Shown here one piece after another: positions 43,583 to 52,204 of a DNA stretch of 64,000 bases (positions are counted from its first letter, which is position 1; every line of letters begins with the position of its first letter). Where the stretch lies: NCBI RefSeq assembly GCF_000472925.1, contig NZ_AXAS01000029.1, positions 62,001 through 126,000 on the forward strand, read 5' to 3'. The position numbers and the translations under genes were made by a program. This DNA is from Bradyrhizobium sp. Ec3.3 (GTDB taxonomy: Bacteria; Pseudomonadota; Alphaproteobacteria; Rhizobiales; Xanthobacteraceae). The notes under the pieces are model-generated. The model saw only the letters and a program-made list of their open reading frames with translations, was not told the origin of the DNA and did not search any database.

Positions 43583-43649
43583 ACAGGGGGCGCCCTGCCC
43601 CCCGCCAAACCCACTGGTTGCGCCGCATCCGCCACGCTAGAATTCGGCC

Positions 43650-44954
43650 ATGACCGTGACCGATATTGCGAGCCGAACCTATAACCACAGCTGGCGGCTG
43701 GACCCGATCGTCCGCAGCCTGCTTGATACCGATTTCTACAAGCTGTTGATGTTACAGATGATTCGGGAATTTTACCCGGATCAGAGGGTGACGTTTTCGG
43801 TCATCAACCGCTCGCGCCATGTGCGCCTCGCCGAGATCATCGACGAGGGCGAGCTGCGCGCCCAGCTGGACCATGCCCGCACCATCCGCTTCACCAAGAA
43901 AGAGCTGATCTGGCTTGCCGGTAACACCTTCTACGGCAAGACCCACATGTTCTCGGCCGACTTCATCCGCTGGCTCGCCGAATTCCGCTTGCCCGAATAC
44001 GAGCTGCGCAAGGTCCAAGGCCAGTACGAGCTGCACTTTCACGGGCCGTGGACCCACACCACGATGTGGGAGATTCCGGCGCTCGCGATCCTCAACGAGC
44101 TGCGCTCGCGCTCGGCGATCAAGGGCCGCGGCCGCTTCGAGCTCGACGTGCTCTATGCCCGCGCCAAGGCCAAGCTCTGGACCAAGGTCGAGCGGCTCCG
44201 CCAGCTCGAAAACCTGAGGCTCTCGGACTTCGGCACGCGCCGCCGCCACGGCTTCCTCTGGCAGCGTTGGTGCGTCGAGGCGGTGAAGGAAGGGCTCGGA
44301 CAATCCTTCATCGGTACCTCCAACGTCCTGCTCGCCATGGACAATGATCTCGAGGCGATCGGCACCAATGCGCACGAGCTGCCGATGGTGGCGGCCGCGC
44401 TCGCCAAGGACGACGAGGAGCTGCGCTTCGCGCCCTATCGCATTCTCGACCAGTGGCGCCAGACCTATGGCGGCAACCTCCTGATCGCGCTGCCCGACGC
44501 TTTCGGCACCAAGGCCTTCCTGCGCGATGCACCGGAATGGGTTGCCGACTGGACCGGCTTCCGCCCCGACAGCGCACCGCCGATCCAGGCCGGCGAAGAG
44601 ATCATCAAATGGTGGGAGAAGAAGGGCCGCAATCCCAGGGACAAGCTGCTCGTCTTTTCCGACGCGATGGATGTCGGCTCGATCGAGGAGACCTACCATC
44701 ACTTTTCGGGCCGGGTGCGCCTATCCTTCGGCTGGGGCACCAACCTCACCAATGATTTCGTCGGCTGCCCACCGGACGGCTCGGTCAATCTCGATCCGAT
44801 CTCGCTGGTCTGCAAGGTGACGTCGGTCGACGGACATCCGGCCGTCAAACTGTCCGACAATCCGGAGAAGGCGACCGGCATGCCGTCCGAGATCGAACGG
44901 TATTTGCGCGTGTTCGGCGACGCCGGCCGTGTGCGCAAGGCCGTGCTGGTCTGA
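43650..44954 (+). CDS. pncB: Nicotinate phosphoribosyltransferase
   Basis: 434 residues. It makes nicotinate mononucleotide from nicotinate, PRPP and ATP in the NAD salvage route. Signatures: SLLDTDFYKLLMLQMIREFY at the start, the His region GPWTHTTMWEIPALAILNEL, SDFGTRRRHGFLWQ, the phosphate-binding FIGTSNVLLAM, and the C-terminal SGRVRLSFGWGTNLTNDFVG. The catalytic His equivalent should be in AIGTNAHELPMV. Standalone on the plus strand; convergent with tcuB. Nothing else in 44955-45048. Confidence 0.95.
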   Translation: MTVTDIASRTYNHSWRLDPIVRSLLDTDFYKLLMLQMIREFYPDQRVTFSVINRSRHVRLAEIIDEGELRAQLDHARTIRFTKKELIWLAGNTFYGKTHMFSADFIRWLAEFRLPEYELRKVQGQYELHFHGPWTHTTMWEIPALAILNELRSRSAIKGRGRFELDVLYARAKAKLWTKVERLRQLENLRLSDFGTRRRHGFLWQRWCVEAVKEGLGQSFIGTSNVLLAMDNDLEAIGTNAHELPMVAAALAKDDEELRFAPYRILDQWRQTYGGNLLIALPDAFGTKAFLRDAPEWVADWTGFRPDSAPPIQAGEEIIKWWEKKGRNPRDKLLVFSDAMDVGSIEETYHHFSGRVRLSFGWGTNLTNDFVGCPPDGSVNLDPISLVCKVTSVDGHPAVKLSDNPEKATGMPSEIERYLRVFGDAGRVRKAVLV

Positions 44955-45048
44955 CGCCTCGCGGAGAGCCCACGCCGGTCGCGCACGGCCCCGCGGACGG
45001 TCGATGCAGCATTCTTCGAGACGGTGCGAGGAGGCGTGAGCCGGCAGG

Positions 45049-46149
45049 CTAACTTGCTCTGCGCCGCTCCTGCGCGTAGCGCAGCAGGGCCGTGAAGCGG
45101 TAGATGCCGTGCACGAACTTGCCATAGGGCATGGTGATGAACAGCGCGAACACCGCGCCGAGATGCAGAGCCAGCAGCGGCCCCATCGCGGCAGTCTCAC
45201 GCAGGACCAGCAGCACGAGGCCCGTGATGCCGGTCAGGAACAGCATTGCGATGAAGCCGACGTCCATCCCGTAGCGGCCCTCATCCAGCAGCGCAGGATC
45301 GCGGTCTCTCTTGGCAACAAAGAGCCCGATCGGTCCGACGACGAGGCCGATGCCCCCGAGCGTACCGAGCACAACCGGCAGGTCCCACCACGGATAAGGC
45401 GCTTCACGTCCGAGCAGATAGTGGTAGAGCGTGCCGACGCATGTTGCGGCAAAGCACAGCAGGAAGCCATAGAAGGTGAAATGATGGTAGAGCTTGCGTC
45501 GGTCGGTCGGACGGTCGTCCTCATTGTAGCAGCCGACGCCGCCGCCATGGAGATAGCGAAGCTCGCCGGCATCGCGGATCGCCTGAAAGATCGAGCCACC
45601 ATCCGCGCGGCCGCCGATCGGCGCGCCGATGTCGCGCCAGAACGCGCGAACGCTCATCACCAGCGCCAGGATCGCGTAAAGGAACGCGGCACCGAATAGT
45701 GCCGCCATCGCGTTGTGCGGCATCAGCTTGTAGAAGGCGCCGGGGCCGGTGTGAACGCCGAATAGCACGTCGCGGTCGTGCGCGACCACAAAGCCAAGGA
45801 TGAACGCGGCCATGCTGAGCGCAGCCATGACGCTGATGACGAGACCGTTGCGCGCGAACACGCCGGACAGGGCCCGCGGCCAGGCATAGGCCGCATAGGA
45901 CTCCGCGCGGGCGACGGCGAGCGTCTTCGGGACGTTGACGTTGAACTCGTGCGGCGGCGAAAACTGGCAATCGACGTAGCAGGCGCCGCAGGCATGGCAG
46001 AGATTGGCGAGATAATTGAGGTCGCCGTCCGAAAACGCGCGGCGCATCTCCATGGCTGGAAACACCGCGCATAGGCCTTCGCAGTAGCGGCAGGAATTGC
46101 AGACCGTCATCAGGCGGTCGGCTTCGTCGAGAATCCTAGTTCCGTGCAT
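45049..46149 (-). CDS. tcuB: Tricarballylate utilization protein B (membrane electron carrier)
   Basis: 366 residues. N-terminal cytoplasmic part with two [4Fe-4S] sites: CNSCRYCEGLCAVFP and CHACGACYVDCQFSPP. The rest has several helices (ISVMAALSMAAFILGFVVA, AALFGAAFLYAILALVMSV, FTFYGFLLCFAATCVGTLYH, LLALHLGAVFALFITMP) with His residues that can bind haem. It takes electrons from FADH2 of TcuA into the quinone pool. Its start lies 14 bases inside tcuA, so translation is coupled. Confidence 0.92.
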   Translation of the reverse strand: MHGTRILDEADRLMTVCNSCRYCEGLCAVFPAMEMRRAFSDGDLNYLANLCHACGACYVDCQFSPPHEFNVNVPKTLAVARAESYAAYAWPRALSGVFARNGLVISVMAALSMAAFILGFVVAHDRDVLFGVHTGPGAFYKLMPHNAMAALFGAAFLYAILALVMSVRAFWRDIGAPIGGRADGGSIFQAIRDAGELRYLHGGGVGCYNEDDRPTDRRKLYHHFTFYGFLLCFAATCVGTLYHYLLGREAPYPWWDLPVVLGTLGGIGLVVGPIGLFVAKRDRDPALLDEGRYGMDVGFIAMLFLTGITGLVLLVLRETAAMGPLLALHLGAVFALFITMPYGKFVHGIYRFTALLRYAQERRRAS

Positions 46150-47527
46150 GTTTCGCCGCTTCTTGTCCTGCGATCCGCCCGAACACGCTGCCGATGGTCA
46201 TGCCCATGCCGGCGGCATAGCCCTTGCCCAACACATTGCCGGCCATGATTTCGCCGGCCGCGAACATATTGGCCGATGGCCTGCCGTCCTTCATCAGCAT
46301 GCGCGCTTCCTTGGTCACGCGTGTGCCGAGATAAGTGAAGGTGATGCCGGGGCGCACCGGATAGGCGAGATAGGGCGGCGTCTCGATCCGCCGCGCCCAA
46401 TGCGTCTTCGGCGGCGTGATGCCCTCGGTGCGGCAGTCGTCGAGGAGGGTGTGGTCGAAGGTGCCGGGACGCACCGCAGCGTTGAAATCGGTGACGGTCT
46501 TTTCCAGTGCGACTGGATCGAGACCGAGCTTGTCGGCGAGCTCGGCAACCGTCTGCCCTGCAATCGGTGGAAACAACGTCGGCATGAAACTCGTGACGAC
46601 GGTCGAGTCGAAGATGATGTAGGCGATCTGGTCCGGCTGCGCCGCGACCAGCCGGCCCCAGATCGCGTAGCGCTTCGGCCAGAGGTCCTCGCCCTCATCG
46701 TAGAAGCGCTGCGCGTGCTTGTTGACGACGATGCCGAACACGACGGAGTCGTGCCGTGTGATGATGCCGCCGTCGAACTTCGGCGCCCGCGCATCGATTG
46801 CGACCGCATGGCACTGGGTGGGATCGCCGACTTCCTGCACGCCCTTGGCAAGCAGCATCTTCAGGATGGAGCCGCGGTTATAGGGCGTGCCACGGATCAG
46901 GAAATTGTCGGCGGCCTCGCCCCAATATTCCTTCAGCCATTCGATATTGGCCTCGAAGCCGCCGGCAGCGGCGACCAGCGACGTCGCGCGGATCTCGTTT
47001 ACGGCATCGATCGGCCGCTTCAGACGCGCGGCCAGGAACATGGCGTCCTCGATGACGAGATCGGTGACCTCGGCATCATAGTGGATCTCGACACCGAGCT
47101 GCTCCGCGGTGAAATACAGCGCATTGAGCATCGCCCGGCCGCCGCCGAGGAAGAAGGAGTTGGTGCGCCCGAGACTGAGCGTGCCGCCGAGCGAGGGTTG
47201 CCAGCGCACACCCTGCTCCACGATCCAGTTCAGGATGTCCTTGGACTCCCGGATCATGTGGCGCGCCAGCTCCTCGTCGGTCTGTCCGCCCGTGACCAGC
47301 AGCAGGTCCTTCCAAAACTCGTCTTCGGTATAAGGGCCGGTCAGGATCTCGGTCGCGGCATCATGGGCGCAGCGCATGTTGCGGGTGTGGCGCGTATTGC
47401 CACCGCGATAGAATTTGGGCGCGCCTTCCAGCACGATGACCGAGGCACCGCCGCGCCGCGCGGCGATCGCCGCGCAGAGCGCTGCATTGCCGCCGCCGAT
47501 CACCAGCACGTCGTATTTTTTGCTCAT
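46136..47527 (-). CDS. tcuA: FAD-dependent tricarballylate dehydrogenase
   Basis: 463 residues from MSKKYDVLVIGGGNAALCAA. FAD motif VLVIGGGNAALCAAIAARRG, then GAPKFYRGGNTRHTRNMRCA, the fumarate-reductase-like FAD core (FEANIEWLKEYWGEAADNFL, GITFTYLGTRVTKEARMLM) and the C-terminal GEIMAGNVLGKGYAAGMGMT. It oxidises tricarballylate to cis-aconitate in Salmonella; in this organism the substrate may be another tricarboxylate. Start chosen at the ATG of MSKKYD; the longer open frame is antisense to the regulator. No tcuC transporter is present. Confidence 0.93.
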   Translation of the reverse strand: MSKKYDVLVIGGGNAALCAAIAARRGGASVIVLEGAPKFYRGGNTRHTRNMRCAHDAATEILTGPYTEDEFWKDLLLVTGGQTDEELARHMIRESKDILNWIVEQGVRWQPSLGGTLSLGRTNSFFLGGGRAMLNALYFTAEQLGVEIHYDAEVTDLVIEDAMFLAARLKRPIDAVNEIRATSLVAAAGGFEANIEWLKEYWGEAADNFLIRGTPYNRGSILKMLLAKGVQEVGDPTQCHAVAIDARAPKFDGGIITRHDSVVFGIVVNKHAQRFYDEGEDLWPKRYAIWGRLVAAQPDQIAYIIFDSTVVTSFMPTLFPPIAGQTVAELADKLGLDPVALEKTVTDFNAAVRPGTFDHTLLDDCRTEGITPPKTHWARRIETPPYLAYPVRPGITFTYLGTRVTKEARMLMKDGRPSANMFAAGEIMAGNVLGKGYAAGMGMTIGSVFGRIAGQEAAKHARN

Positions 47528-47595
47528 GCCGCCTGCCAGGACCCCAGAGCCGGAGCGATTCCGTGTCTTACTGACGCTACCGCCATTGCGCACCT

Positions 47596-47615
47596 TTGTA
47601 TACAAAGATATACAA
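47596..47615. promoter_or_regulatory. Palindromic operator between tcuA and the GntR gene
   Basis: TTGTATA (47596-47602) and TATACAA (47609-47615) are exact inverted repeats with a 6-base spacer, and TTGTATACAA (47596-47605) is itself a perfect palindrome. It lies between the divergent tcuA and FCD-GntR genes. FCD-family regulators bind short A+T palindromes of this kind (TNGTNNNACNA), so it is a good operator candidate for both promoters. Confidence 0.75.
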
Positions 47616-47670
47616 GAATTGCGCAACGCTCCGCTTTGCATGGGAACGATGCGCCGGGATCGGAGAGAGC

Positions 47671-48351
47671 ATGGCCAGGCGCCCGGCAAAGACAAGCGGA
47701 TCGATCGATCGCGGTTCCGGCGTGGCGCTGGGCGAAGCCGTGTTCCGCTCGCTGTGCGAGGCACTCCAGGCCGGCAGCTACCGCGCCGGCGATCGCTTGC
47801 GAGAGGAGGAGGTCGCGCAGCGGCTGAACGTCAGTCGCACGCCGGTGCGCGAGGCACTGGGGCGGCTTGCCGCGCGCGGCTTCGTGCAGCCGGCCGCGGG
47901 CCGCGGGCTGATCGTCCGCAACCTCGACATTTCCGAGGTGCTCGAGCTCTACGCCATGCGCGAGATCCTGGAGGGTGCGGCGGCACGGCTCGCCGCCGAG
48001 CACGCCTCGCGCCCCGAGATCGACTCGATGACGGATATCGAGCAGGCTTTCACCGAACATTCCGCCGACGCTATCGAGATGGCCAGGCTCAACCGCGCCT
48101 TCCACGAGGCGATCTGCCGCGCCGCGCGCAACCGCTATCTCGACAGCGCCTCGAAGGAGCTCCAGGACTGGATCGCGCTGCTCGGCCCGACCACGTTCTC
48201 GGTCACCGGTCGGCCCTCGACCAGCCACAGAGAGCATCAGGCCATCATCAGCGCCATTGCCGCCCGCGACGGCGACAAGGCCGAAAAACTGGCGCGCGCC
48301 CACATTCGTGAGGCGCTACGGTGCCGGCTGAAGCTCCTGCAGAAACAATAG
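47671..48351 (+). CDS. GntR-family (FCD) transcriptional regulator
   Basis: 226 residues from MARRPAKTSGSIDRGSG, after GGAGAGAG. The N-terminal winged HTH is EAVFRSLCEALQAGSYRAGD, RLREEEVAQRLNVSRTPVRE, ALGRLAARGFVQPAAGRGLI. The C-terminal FCD domain has VLELYAMREILEGAAARLAA, LNRAFHEAICRAARNRYLDS and REHQAIISAIAARDGDKAEK, with the Asp/His metal-ligand positions. Divergent from tcuAB with a palindromic operator between them, so probably the repressor of tcuAB. The frame open to 47596 runs over the operator and is unlikely to be used. Confidence 0.93.
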   Translation: MARRPAKTSGSIDRGSGVALGEAVFRSLCEALQAGSYRAGDRLREEEVAQRLNVSRTPVREALGRLAARGFVQPAAGRGLIVRNLDISEVLELYAMREILEGAAARLAAEHASRPEIDSMTDIEQAFTEHSADAIEMARLNRAFHEAICRAARNRYLDSASKELQDWIALLGPTTFSVTGRPSTSHREHQAIISAIAARDGDKAEKLARAHIREALRCRLKLLQKQ

Positions 48352-48392
48352 CAAGAGGTCACCGAACGATCGATCACGAAACCTTGTGGGAA

Positions 48393-48417
48393 TGAGATCG
48401 CGGCGGCCGCGATCTCA
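48393..48417. repeat. Near-perfect 12-base inverted repeat after the GntR gene
   Basis: TGAGATCGCGGC (48393-48404) and GCCGCGATCTCA (48406-48417) are exact inverted complements around a single central G. It lies 42 bases after the GntR stop and upstream of the small secreted gene. There is no T-run after it, so it is not a standard terminator; it may be a protein-binding dyad or a cruciform. Confidence 0.6.
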
Positions 48418-48471
48418 GGGAAGAGCGGCAGGCTGTCGGAGCCTGCTGGAACATCTGCAAGGAGAGCTCCT

Positions 48472-48711
48472 ATGACTGTCCGCAAGACGCACGCCGCTGC
48501 CCTGGCACTGACAGCGCTCGTGGTCGGCACAGTAGCATTTGCCGTCGCCCCCGTCGCGGCAACGGCCCATCCGATCGCCGGCGCGCGAGTTGCGCCGACG
48601 CGGCCCGCAGCACATGCCTATCAGACTCGCGAGACGCCCGCGCCGCATGTCCAGATGCCGCATCCGTCCGACCATCCCGATGGGACATTCCCGTTCATAT
48701 GGCTCGGATGA
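48472..48711 (+). CDS. Small exported protein (79 aa)
   Basis: 79 residues. Signal peptide: ALALTALVVGTVAFAVAPVA, with cleavage near ATA. The mature part is short (HPIAGARVAPTRPAAHAYQT, then HVQMPHPSDHPDGTFPFIWL) and rich in His and Pro. A good GGAGAG lies before the ATG. No family is recognised. It lies between the GntR gene and the YbaK gene with no clear link to either. Confidence 0.6.
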   Translation: MTVRKTHAAALALTALVVGTVAFAVAPVAATAHPIAGARVAPTRPAAHAYQTRETPAPHVQMPHPSDHPDGTFPFIWLG

Positions 48712-48742
48712 TCGAGCGGGAGCCGGACTGGTCCCGCGCTGA

Positions 48743-49216
48743 TCAGGCAAGCACGTCTGCAGCCGCGGCTTTCAAGACGTCACGCACATCGCGCGGGCTG
48801 AGCCGCACTTGCAAGCCGCGTTGACCGCCATTGACGTAGACGAGGTCATGCGCAAGCGCGCTCTCCTCAATGACGGTCGTCACCGCGCGCCGCTGCCCGA
48901 ACGGGCTGATGCCGCCGACCTTGAAGCCGGTGACGCGCTCGGCCTCGAATGGCTTCATCATCTGGGCCGACTTGCCGCCTGCGGCGGCCGCGAGCTTCTT
49001 CATCGAGACTTCCCGGTCGGAAGGAACGACGACGCAAACCGGCTTGCCGTCGACGAGCGCCATCAGCGTCTTCAGCACCCGCGCCGGATCTTCACCAAGC
49101 GCGGCAGCAGCCTGAAGCCCGATGCTCTCGGCGTCGGGATCATAGTCATAGGCATGGACGGTGAAGGATACGGAAGCGGCAGCGAGCGCGCGTGTGGCTG
49201 GGGTCACTTTGGACAT
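48743..49216 (-). CDS. ybaK: Cys-tRNA(Pro)/Cys-tRNA(Cys) deacylase, YbaK/EbsC type
   Basis: 157 residues from MSKVTPATRALAAASVSFTV. The family core is clear: ESIGLQAAAALGEDPARVLK, TLMALVDGKPVCVVVPSDRE, VSMKKLAAAAGGKSAQMMKP, VGGISPFGQRRAVTTVIEES and NGGQRGLQVRLSPRDVRDVL. It deacylates mischarged tRNA in the cytoplasm. The frame is open upstream of 49216, but the added residues come from a repeat (see 49233), so I used the internal Met. Last gene before the REP-like pair. Confidence 0.9.
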   Translation of the reverse strand: MSKVTPATRALAAASVSFTVHAYDYDPDAESIGLQAAAALGEDPARVLKTLMALVDGKPVCVVVPSDREVSMKKLAAAAGGKSAQMMKPFEAERVTGFKVGGISPFGQRRAVTTVIEESALAHDLVYVNGGQRGLQVRLSPRDVRDVLKAAAADVLA

Positions 49217-49290
49217 GCGCCATCGTTTAGCACCGTCATTGCGAGGAGCGAAGCGCAGTGAACCGTATGGGCACACGCCTCGATACTCGC

Positions 49291-49395
49291 GCTGTCATCG
49301 CCCGACTTGATCGGTCGATCCAGTACTCCGAGACGCCCGTAATGATCGATAAGCCGCGGCGTACTGGATGCCCCGCTTTCGCGGGGCATGACAGC
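49291..49395. repeat. Inverted pair of REP-like elements between ybaK and fdsA
   Basis: GCTGTCATCGCCCGACTTGA at 49291 runs to CCAGTAC (about 49326), and its inverted relative begins GTACTGGATGCCCCGC at 49361 and ends at GGGGCATGACAGC (49395). They share GCTGTCAT(C)GCCC and ATCCAGTAC in opposite orientation. The second one holds a perfect hairpin TGCCCCGC-TTTC-GCGGGGCA (49369-49388). Upstream, CCGTCATTGCGAG (49233-49245) recurs at 58538-58550. These look like the dispersed intergenic repeats of Bradyrhizobium-type genomes. Confidence 0.65.
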
Positions 49396-49438
49396 AATCG
49401 GTATGGCGAGCATCGCCCGCAATGAGAGGAGTACGCCC

Positions 49439-52204
49439 TTACTCCGCCGCGTCGCGCATTTCCACGCGCTCGGCCCTTGCGGCGCAGAACTTGAACTCGG
49501 GGATCTTGCCGAAGGGATCTAGCGCCGGGTTGGTGAGGAGGTTGGCGGCCGCTTCCGCGTAGCAGAACGGCATGAACACCATGTTCTCCGGCACGTCGCG
49601 GTCGGAACGGACCTTGACCTCGACCGCGCCGCGGCGGGTCTCCAGGCGAATGAAATCGCCGGGCGTGAGCTTCTTCTTCCGCATGTCCTTCGGCGACATG
49701 AACGCCACCGCCTCCGGCTCGATCTGGTCGAGCACCTGCGCGCGTCGTGTCATCGAGCCGGTGTGCCAGTGCTCGAGCACGCGGCCGGTCGAGAGCACCA
49801 TCGGGTATTCGTCGTCCGGCAACTCGTCCGGCGGAATGACCTTGGCCGGCACGATCTTGCCGCGGCCGCTCGCGGTCGGGAAGCCCGTGGTGAAGATGAT
49901 CTCATTGCCGGGCTTGTCCGGATCGTCGGCCGGATAGGTGACGGCGCCTTCGCGCACCAGCCGCTCCCAGCTGATGTTCTTGAGCGACGGCATCAGCTCC
50001 GCCATCTCGGTGTAGACGTCGCCGGGGCCCGAATAATTCCACGGCAAGCCCATCCGCTTGCCGATTTCCTGGATGATCCAGAGATCCTGCCGCGCATCGC
50101 CCGGCGGCTTGATGACCTGGCGCGCGAGCTGCACGCGGCGATCGGTGTTGGTGAAGGAGCCGTCCTTCTCCGCAAACGCGGAGGCCGGCAGGATGACGTC
50201 GGCGTGGAAAGCGGTCTCGGTGACGAAGAGATCCTGCACCACGAGATGATCGAGCATGGCGAGCGCCTGGCGCGCATGCTGGAGATCGGGATCGGACATC
50301 GCGGGGTTCTCGCCCTCGACATACATGCCCTTGATCTCGCCGGCGTGGATCGCGTTCATGATCTCAACCACGGTGAGGCCCCGGACGGGATCGAGCTCCT
50401 GCCCCCACAGCTTCTCGAAATTGCCGCGCATGTCGTCACGGCCGACCGGCTGATAGTCGGGCAGGAACATCGGGATCAAGCCGGCGTCGGATGCGCCCTG
50501 GACGTTGTTCTGGCCCCGTAGCGGATGCAGGCCCGTGCCGGGACGACCGACCTGGCCGGTGATCAGCGCGAGCGCAATCAGGCAACGCGCATTGTCGGTG
50601 CCGTGGACATGCTGGCTGATGCCCATGCCCCAGAAGATGATCGAGGATTTTGCGCGCGCATAGGTGCGCGCCACCTCGCGCAGGGTTTGCGCCGGGATGC
50701 CGCAGATCGGCGCCATCTTCTCCGGCGTGAATTCCTTGATCTTCTCCTTCAGGTCCTCGAAACCCTCGGTGTAACCGGCGATGTACTGGTCGTCGGTCAG
50801 GCCTTCGGTGATGATCGTGTTGATCATCGCATTCAGCATGGCGACGTCGGCGCCGGGCTTGAACTGCAAATGCTTGGTCGCATGACGCGACAGCGTCTGC
50901 CGACGGGGATCCATCACAAAGAGCTTTGCGCCCTTCTTGGCCGCGTTCTTGATGTAGGTCGCCGCGACAGGGTGGTTCACGGTCGGATTGGCGCCGATCA
51001 CCCAGATGACTTCGGCGTCCGTCGCGGCCGCGAACGGCGCCGATACAGCGCCCGAGCTTAAGCCTTCGAACAGCGCCGCGACCGACGAGGCGTGGCAGAG
51101 CCGCGTGCAGTGATCGACATTGTTCGACCCGAAGCCGGTGCGTACCAGCTTCTGGAACAGATAGGCCTCTTCATTCGAGCCCTTGGCCGAGCCGAAGCCG
51201 GCCAGCGCCTTGACGCCCTTGGTATCGCGGATCTTGACCAGGCCCTTGGCCGCGATGTCGAGAGCCTCCTCCCATGAGGCTTCGCGGAAATGGGTGAAGG
51301 GGTTGGCGGGATCGACCTGGTCGTTGGCATCCTTCTTCGCGTTCGGCAGCCGCACCAACGGCCTCGTCAGGCGATGCGGATGGTGGATGTAGTCGAAGCC
51401 GAAGCGGCCCTTGACGCAAAGACGGTTGTGATTGGCCGGGCCGTCGCGACCCTCGGCATAGATCACCTTCTCGTCCTTGACCTCATAGGTCACCTGGCAG
51501 CCGACGCCGCAGAACGGGCAGAGCGAATCGACCTTCCTGTCGGCATAGGTGACGCGGGTCTGGTTCTCGTCGAGCATCACGGCCGGCATCAGGGCGCCGG
51601 TCGGGCAGGCCTGCACGCATTCGCCGCAGGCCACGCAGGTGGACTCGCCCATGGGATCGTCGAAGTCGAACACGATCTTGGCGCCGGCATTGCGGTAGGC
51701 CATGCCGATGACGTCGTTGACCTGGACCTCGCGGCAGGCGCGCACGCAGAGGCCGCACTGGATGCAGGCATCGAGATTGACGCGCATCGCCGGATGGCTG
51801 GCGTCTGTTGCCCAGCGCTCGGCGGCGGGGAAACGGCTCTCGGTGACGCCGGTGGTTTCGGCCCAGCGCCAGAACTTCGAGTCCGGATCGTGCGAAGTCT
51901 CGCGCGCCGGCTGGTCGGCGACGAGCAGCTCCATCACCATCTTCTGCGCCGCGACCGCGCGGGCGCTTTCGGTCTTCACCTTCATGCCGACCGACGGGGT
52001 GCGCTTGCAGGACGCCGCAAGCACGCGCTCGCCCTCGATTTCGACCATGCAGGCGCGGCAATTGCCGTCGGGCCGATAGTCGGGCGCCGGTGAATAGCAG
52101 AGATGCGGGATATCGCGGCCCTGACGTTTTGCGACTTGCCAGATGGTCTCGCCGGGCCTCGCCTCGACCTGCTTGCCGTCGAGCTCGAACGTAATCTTGG
52201 TCAT
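49439..52204 (-). CDS. fdsA: NAD-dependent formate dehydrogenase, catalytic alpha subunit
   Basis: 921 residues. An N-terminal [2Fe-2S] domain (CYSPAPDYRPDGNCRACMVE, then a later Cys), two [4Fe-4S] ferredoxin sites (CIQCGLCVRACREVQ, CVACGECVQACPTGAL), then the molybdopterin domain with its own [4Fe-4S] (CPFCGVGCQVTYEV, RLCVKGRFG) and catalytic Cys in NVDHCTRLCHASS (about residue 365; Cys not selenocysteine). The C-terminus has EHWHTGSMTRR and MPFCYAEAAANLLTNPALDP. It oxidises formate to CO2. It overlaps the preceding fused subunit by 4 bases. Similar to FdsA / Fdh1A of soluble bacterial enzymes. Confidence 0.95.
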   Translation of the reverse strand: MTKITFELDGKQVEARPGETIWQVAKRQGRDIPHLCYSPAPDYRPDGNCRACMVEIEGERVLAASCKRTPSVGMKVKTESARAVAAQKMVMELLVADQPARETSHDPDSKFWRWAETTGVTESRFPAAERWATDASHPAMRVNLDACIQCGLCVRACREVQVNDVIGMAYRNAGAKIVFDFDDPMGESTCVACGECVQACPTGALMPAVMLDENQTRVTYADRKVDSLCPFCGVGCQVTYEVKDEKVIYAEGRDGPANHNRLCVKGRFGFDYIHHPHRLTRPLVRLPNAKKDANDQVDPANPFTHFREASWEEALDIAAKGLVKIRDTKGVKALAGFGSAKGSNEEAYLFQKLVRTGFGSNNVDHCTRLCHASSVAALFEGLSSGAVSAPFAAATDAEVIWVIGANPTVNHPVAATYIKNAAKKGAKLFVMDPRRQTLSRHATKHLQFKPGADVAMLNAMINTIITEGLTDDQYIAGYTEGFEDLKEKIKEFTPEKMAPICGIPAQTLREVARTYARAKSSIIFWGMGISQHVHGTDNARCLIALALITGQVGRPGTGLHPLRGQNNVQGASDAGLIPMFLPDYQPVGRDDMRGNFEKLWGQELDPVRGLTVVEIMNAIHAGEIKGMYVEGENPAMSDPDLQHARQALAMLDHLVVQDLFVTETAFHADVILPASAFAEKDGSFTNTDRRVQLARQVIKPPGDARQDLWIIQEIGKRMGLPWNYSGPGDVYTEMAELMPSLKNISWERLVREGAVTYPADDPDKPGNEIIFTTGFPTASGRGKIVPAKVIPPDELPDDEYPMVLSTGRVLEHWHTGSMTRRAQVLDQIEPEAVAFMSPKDMRKKKLTPGDFIRLETRRGAVEVKVRSDRDVPENMVFMPFCYAEAAANLLTNPALDPFGKIPEFKFCAARAERVEMRDAAE

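Noticed and set aside
46097..47827. 576-residue plus-strand frame opposite tcuA
   Set aside because: Antisense to an evident flavoprotein; runs over the tcu operator and regulator gene in a different frame.
49217..49438. Short frames between ybaK and fdsA
   Set aside because: They lie in a repeat region with REP-like hairpins and no ribosome sites.
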